The notes under the pieces were generated by a model that worked only from the letters and a program-made list of their open reading frames with translations, was not told the origin of the DNA and ran no database searches. A stretch of DNA of 7,775 nt from Campylobacter sp. (GTDB lineage: Bacteria; Campylobacterota; Campylobacteria; Campylobacterales; Campylobacteraceae): the NCBI RefSeq assembly GCF_020024835.1, contig NZ_JAHHTD010000051.1, forward strand, positions 1 through 7,775. The letters run 5' to 3'. Position numbers and translations under genes: made by a program. Shown one piece after another: positions 5,284-7,775 of the stretch. Positions within the stretch are counted from its first letter, which is position 1. Each line of letters starts with the position of its first letter.

Positions 5284-7461
5284 TTATCCTAAATATTCTT
5301 CAAATTTTTCAAAATAAAGTTTTTGTAATTTTTCTAATGAAATTTTTATATTATCTAAAATGAATTCATTTTCATTAATTACTCCAAGCTTTAAAAAATT
5401 AAGTTTAAAATTTTGAGTAAGTTTGATAAATTCTTCTTCATTTTTTACTCCTACTATAGCTCTAGTCGGGCTTTCTTCAAAAACATAACTTTCATCAATA
5501 AAATTACTTTTTGCAAGAATACCCAATGCTCCTTTAGCACTCATTTTAGCTAAAGTCATAGCTATACCACCTATACCAACACTATTTGCACAATCTAGCA
5601 AATTACATTCGTTAGCTTCAAGTAAAAAATCCCAAAGTTCTAATTCTTCTTTAAAATCAATCTCCTCAAGTGTTCCTGCAACTTTTTGATCTAAAATTTT
5701 TGAAATCAATGAACCACTAAAATTTCCTTTACTTTTACCTATTAAGTAGATAGCTTGAGTATCTTTACTAAAAAAAGAATTTAAGATTTTATTTGCATTT
5801 TTATTGACTCCAACACAGGCTATAGTAGGGCTAGGAAAAATACTTGCACCATTTGTTTCATTATATAAAGATACATTGCCACTTACTACTGGAGTATTAA
5901 GTTCTTTGCAAGCTTGTTTAATACCTTCGCATCCTTGGGCAAACTGCCACATTACTTCTGGATTTTGAGGATTACCATAATTTAAACAATCACTAATAGC
6001 TAAAGGTCTTGCTCCTGAACAAGCTATTTTTCTACCAGCACTTGCAACTGCTGCTGTGGCTCCAATTTTAGGATCTACATAATTTAATCTTGAATTACAC
6101 TCAATTGCCATAGAAAGTAAGCAATTATTTTCTTTCACTCTTATGCTACTTGCTCCAAGATTACCATCGCTTTTTAGTGTATTTGTTTGAACGCTAGAAT
6201 CAAATTGATCATAAATATAAGCTTTATTGCTAATATTTTCATTAGCAAGTAATTTTTCAAAAGCCTCTTGTGTGGAAATTTCCAATTTAAATTTATAATC
6301 TTTGATATCATCTAGATATTTTGGTCGATTAATAGGTCTATTTAATATCGGTGCTTTTTCGCTTAGTGGTTCAATAGGTATTAAGCCTACTAATTTATCG
6401 TGCCAGAAAAGCTCCATTTTGCCTGTATTTGTTACTTCGCCTATAATTGCCGCATCAAGCCCCCATTTATTAAAAATTTCAATAATTTTATCTTCACAAC
6501 CTTGCTTTGCACAAATTAGCATTCTTTCTTGAGATTCGCTAAGCATTAACTCATAAGGTGTCATACCTTCTTCTCTCATAGGAGTTTTATCAAGAAAAAG
6601 TTTCATTCCGCTACCACTGCGTCCAGCCATTTCAAAAGAGCTTGAAGTAAGTCCTGCTGCACCCATATCTTGTATCCCAATAATATAGTCGGTTTTAAAA
6701 AGCTCAAGGCAAGCTTCCATTAAAAGTTTTTCAGCAAATGGATCGCCAATTTGAATCGTAGGTCTTAAACTTTTATTTGATTCATTAAAGCTATCGCTAG
6801 CCATAACAGCTCCTCCAAGCCCATCGCGACCAGTTTTTGAACCTACGTAGATTACGGGATTTCCTACACCTTCTGCTTTTGCATAAAAAATATCTTCAAT
6901 TTTGCAGATACCAAGTGCAAAAGCATTGACTAAAATATTTCCATTAAAGCATTCATCAAAAGCACACTCTCCACCTATTGTAGGCACTCCCATACAATTA
7001 CCATAATGTGAAATTCCATTTACTACGCCTTTTACTAAATATTTTTGATGTTTTCCTAGTTTTTCATCGTGGATATTTCCAAATTTTAAAGAATTTAAAC
7101 TTGCAACAACTCTTGCACCCATAGTAAAAATATCTCGTAAAATACCACCCACACCAGTAGCAGCACCGGCAAAAGGTTCGATAAAACTTGGATGATTGTG
7201 GCTTTCTACTTTAAAAACAGCAGCCATTCCTTTTCCTATATCAATAACTCCAGCATTTTCACCAGGACCTTGTATTACCCACGGAGCCTTAGTGGGAAAT
7301 CCATTAAGATATTTTTTACTTGATTTATACGAGCAATGCTCACTCCACATTGCTGAAATAACTCCAAGTTCTAATAAATTTGGTTCTTTGCCTAATATAT
7401 TTAAAATTTCTTGATACTCTGCGTCGCTAATTTTATGTTGTCTAATAATTTCTTTATTCAC
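5284..7461 (-). CDS. purL: phosphoribosylformylglycinamidine synthase subunit PurL
   Basis: Large catalytic subunit of FGAM synthase: converts FGAR, ATP and glutamine-derived ammonia to FGAM, the fourth step of purine synthesis. At 725 residues it is the short PurL type, which works with separate PurQ (glutaminase) and PurS subunits; neither is in this window. Landmarks: SAMWSEHCSYKSSK at 36-49 with the probable catalytic His42, KVESHNHPS at 84-92, ATGVGGILRD at 101-110, GIQDMGAAGL at 262-271, SESQERM at 308-314, LNYGNP at 493-498 and VSGNVSLYNE at 526-535. The internally duplicated AIR-synthase-like halves fit residues about 1-375 and 400-725. The start codon is GTG (7461-7459), chosen because AAGGAG lies 5 bases before it and Campylobacter homologues begin at this point; a nearer ATG at 7466-7464 is out of frame and hits a stop after one more codon. 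13 bases after mnmE, 2 before the DjlA-like gene. Confidence 0.97.
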   Translation of the reverse strand: MNKEIIRQHKISDAEYQEILNILGKEPNLLELGVISAMWSEHCSYKSSKKYLNGFPTKAPWVIQGPGENAGVIDIGKGMAAVFKVESHNHPSFIEPFAGAATGVGGILRDIFTMGARVVASLNSLKFGNIHDEKLGKHQKYLVKGVVNGISHYGNCMGVPTIGGECAFDECFNGNILVNAFALGICKIEDIFYAKAEGVGNPVIYVGSKTGRDGLGGAVMASDSFNESNKSLRPTIQIGDPFAEKLLMEACLELFKTDYIIGIQDMGAAGLTSSSFEMAGRSGSGMKLFLDKTPMREEGMTPYELMLSESQERMLICAKQGCEDKIIEIFNKWGLDAAIIGEVTNTGKMELFWHDKLVGLIPIEPLSEKAPILNRPINRPKYLDDIKDYKFKLEISTQEAFEKLLANENISNKAYIYDQFDSSVQTNTLKSDGNLGASSIRVKENNCLLSMAIECNSRLNYVDPKIGATAAVASAGRKIACSGARPLAISDCLNYGNPQNPEVMWQFAQGCEGIKQACKELNTPVVSGNVSLYNETNGASIFPSPTIACVGVNKNANKILNSFFSKDTQAIYLIGKSKGNFSGSLISKILDQKVAGTLEEIDFKEELELWDFLLEANECNLLDCANSVGIGGIAMTLAKMSAKGALGILAKSNFIDESYVFEESPTRAIVGVKNEEEFIKLTQNFKLNFLKLGVINENEFILDNIKISLEKLQKLYFEKFEEYLG

Positions 7462-7466
7462 TTCAT

Positions 7467-7472
7467 CTCCTT
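7467..7472 (-). promoter_or_regulatory. ribosome binding site fixing the GTG start of purL
   Basis: On the - strand AAGGAG occupies 7472-7467. Five bases (ATGAA) separate it from the GTG at 7461, a normal spacing. The ATG inside that spacer touches the AAGGAG directly, too close to be used efficiently, and opens only a two-codon frame (ATG AAG TGA). This supports GTG as the real purL start. Confidence 0.75.
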
Positions 7473-7474
7473 TA

Positions 7475-7775
7475 TTATTTACCTAAACAAAAGCTACTAA
7501 ACATTTCTTCTAAAATTTCATCTCTTTCAAATTTTTTTGTAAATTTTGATATTGCTTTTATAGCTAAATTTAATTCAAAAGCAAAAAGTTCTAGAGAATT
7601 TTCTTTTAATAAATCTTTTGCACGAAAAATTGCTTCACTAGCTTCTTTACAACTATTTAAAATTAAAGCATTGCTAATTAACATATAATCACCATCTAAA
7701 GTATCTAAATATTTATTTAATACATTTTTTACTTCATTACTTGAATTTTTAGCACAAATTTTAATACAAGAATCT
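7475..7775 (-). CDS. mnmE: tRNA uridine-5-carboxymethylaminomethyl(34) synthesis GTPase MnmE, C-terminal part
   Basis: The last 99 codons are visible, and the frame stays open to the right edge, so the gene begins outside the window; the ATG at 7684-7682 is internal. MnmE with MnmG modifies U34 in the anticodon of several tRNAs. The visible part is the C-terminal helical domain that wraps around the G domain: a YLDTLDGDYMLISNALIL stretch, an ELFAFELNLAIKAI segment, then RDEILEEMFSSFCLGK at the end. The closing FC(I/L)GK, with its conserved Cys, is the hallmark of MnmE and is intact. None of the GTP-binding motifs lies in the window. The stop is 13 bases before purL, and mnmE-purL adjacency is known from Campylobacter, so the two are likely cotranscribed. 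Confidence 0.93.
   Translation of the reverse strand, partial: DSCIKICAKNSSNEVKNVLNKYLDTLDGDYMLISNALILNSCKEASEAIFRAKDLLKENSLELFAFELNLAIKAISKFTKKFERDEILEEMFSSFCLGK

Noticed and set aside
6302..7414. Open frames on the + strand opposite purL (6302-6532 and 7196-7414)
   Set aside because: Both lie within well-conserved purL coding sequence on the other strand and look like no known protein.
7475..7684. A separate 69-residue gene starting at the ATG at 7684
   Set aside because: The frame stays open upstream to the window edge, and the residues there continue the MnmE helical domain, so this ATG is an internal Met of mnmE.
1..7775. tRNA or rRNA genes, CRISPR arrays, insertion sequences, prophage, G-tract phase-variable genes, defence systems
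   Set aside because: Looked for along the window and not found: the space is almost fully used by core metabolic genes, there are no spaced direct repeats, no long G tracts and no transposase-like frames.

Overview
The window is very AT-rich and has short intergenic gaps, AAGGA-type ribosome binding sites and protein sequences of clear Campylobacter type. The gene blocks mnmE-purL-djlA-like-purH and kdsA-ribH-nusB-pyrF, remembered from C. jejuni as separate loci, meet here head to head. This suggests a Campylobacter close to, but probably not, C. jejuni, perhaps of the C. lari group. That placement is inference and not a database result.

Layout. Bases 1-76 probably hold the last codons of a membrane protein gene. 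Bases 122-2488 on the + strand carry a tight cluster: kdsA (KDO-8-phosphate synthase, lipopolysaccharide/lipooligosaccharide core), ribH (lumazine synthase, riboflavin), nusB (antitermination factor) and pyrF (orotidine-5'-phosphate decarboxylase, pyrimidines). Gaps are 11 and 2 bases, then a 4-base ATGA overlap. The cluster ends in an 11-bp perfect inverted repeat at 2482-2506, which also ends the opposing transcript. The - strand, read from the right edge, carries the 3' end of mnmE (tRNA wobble-uridine modification), purL (FGAM synthase large subunit, GTG start), a membrane-anchored TerB/J-domain protein of DjlA type, purH (last two steps to IMP), and a small META-domain (HslJ-like) lipoprotein. 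The first four are nearly contiguous, with gaps of 13, 2 and 4 bases. The lipoprotein gene lies 60 bases further on and has a possible promoter of its own.

How they fit together. This is core metabolism: purine synthesis (purL, purH), pyrimidine synthesis (pyrF), riboflavin (ribH), cell-envelope sugar (kdsA), and RNA-level functions (nusB, mnmE). The less understood members are the DjlA-type co-chaperone between the two purine genes and the META lipoprotein at the convergent junction.

I found no RNA genes, mobile elements, CRISPR arrays, riboswitches or defence systems, and no convincing new biological system. The most notable structural detail is the convergent terminator whose two arms each contain one gene's stop codon. 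No stretch of more than 300 bases lacks a gene.
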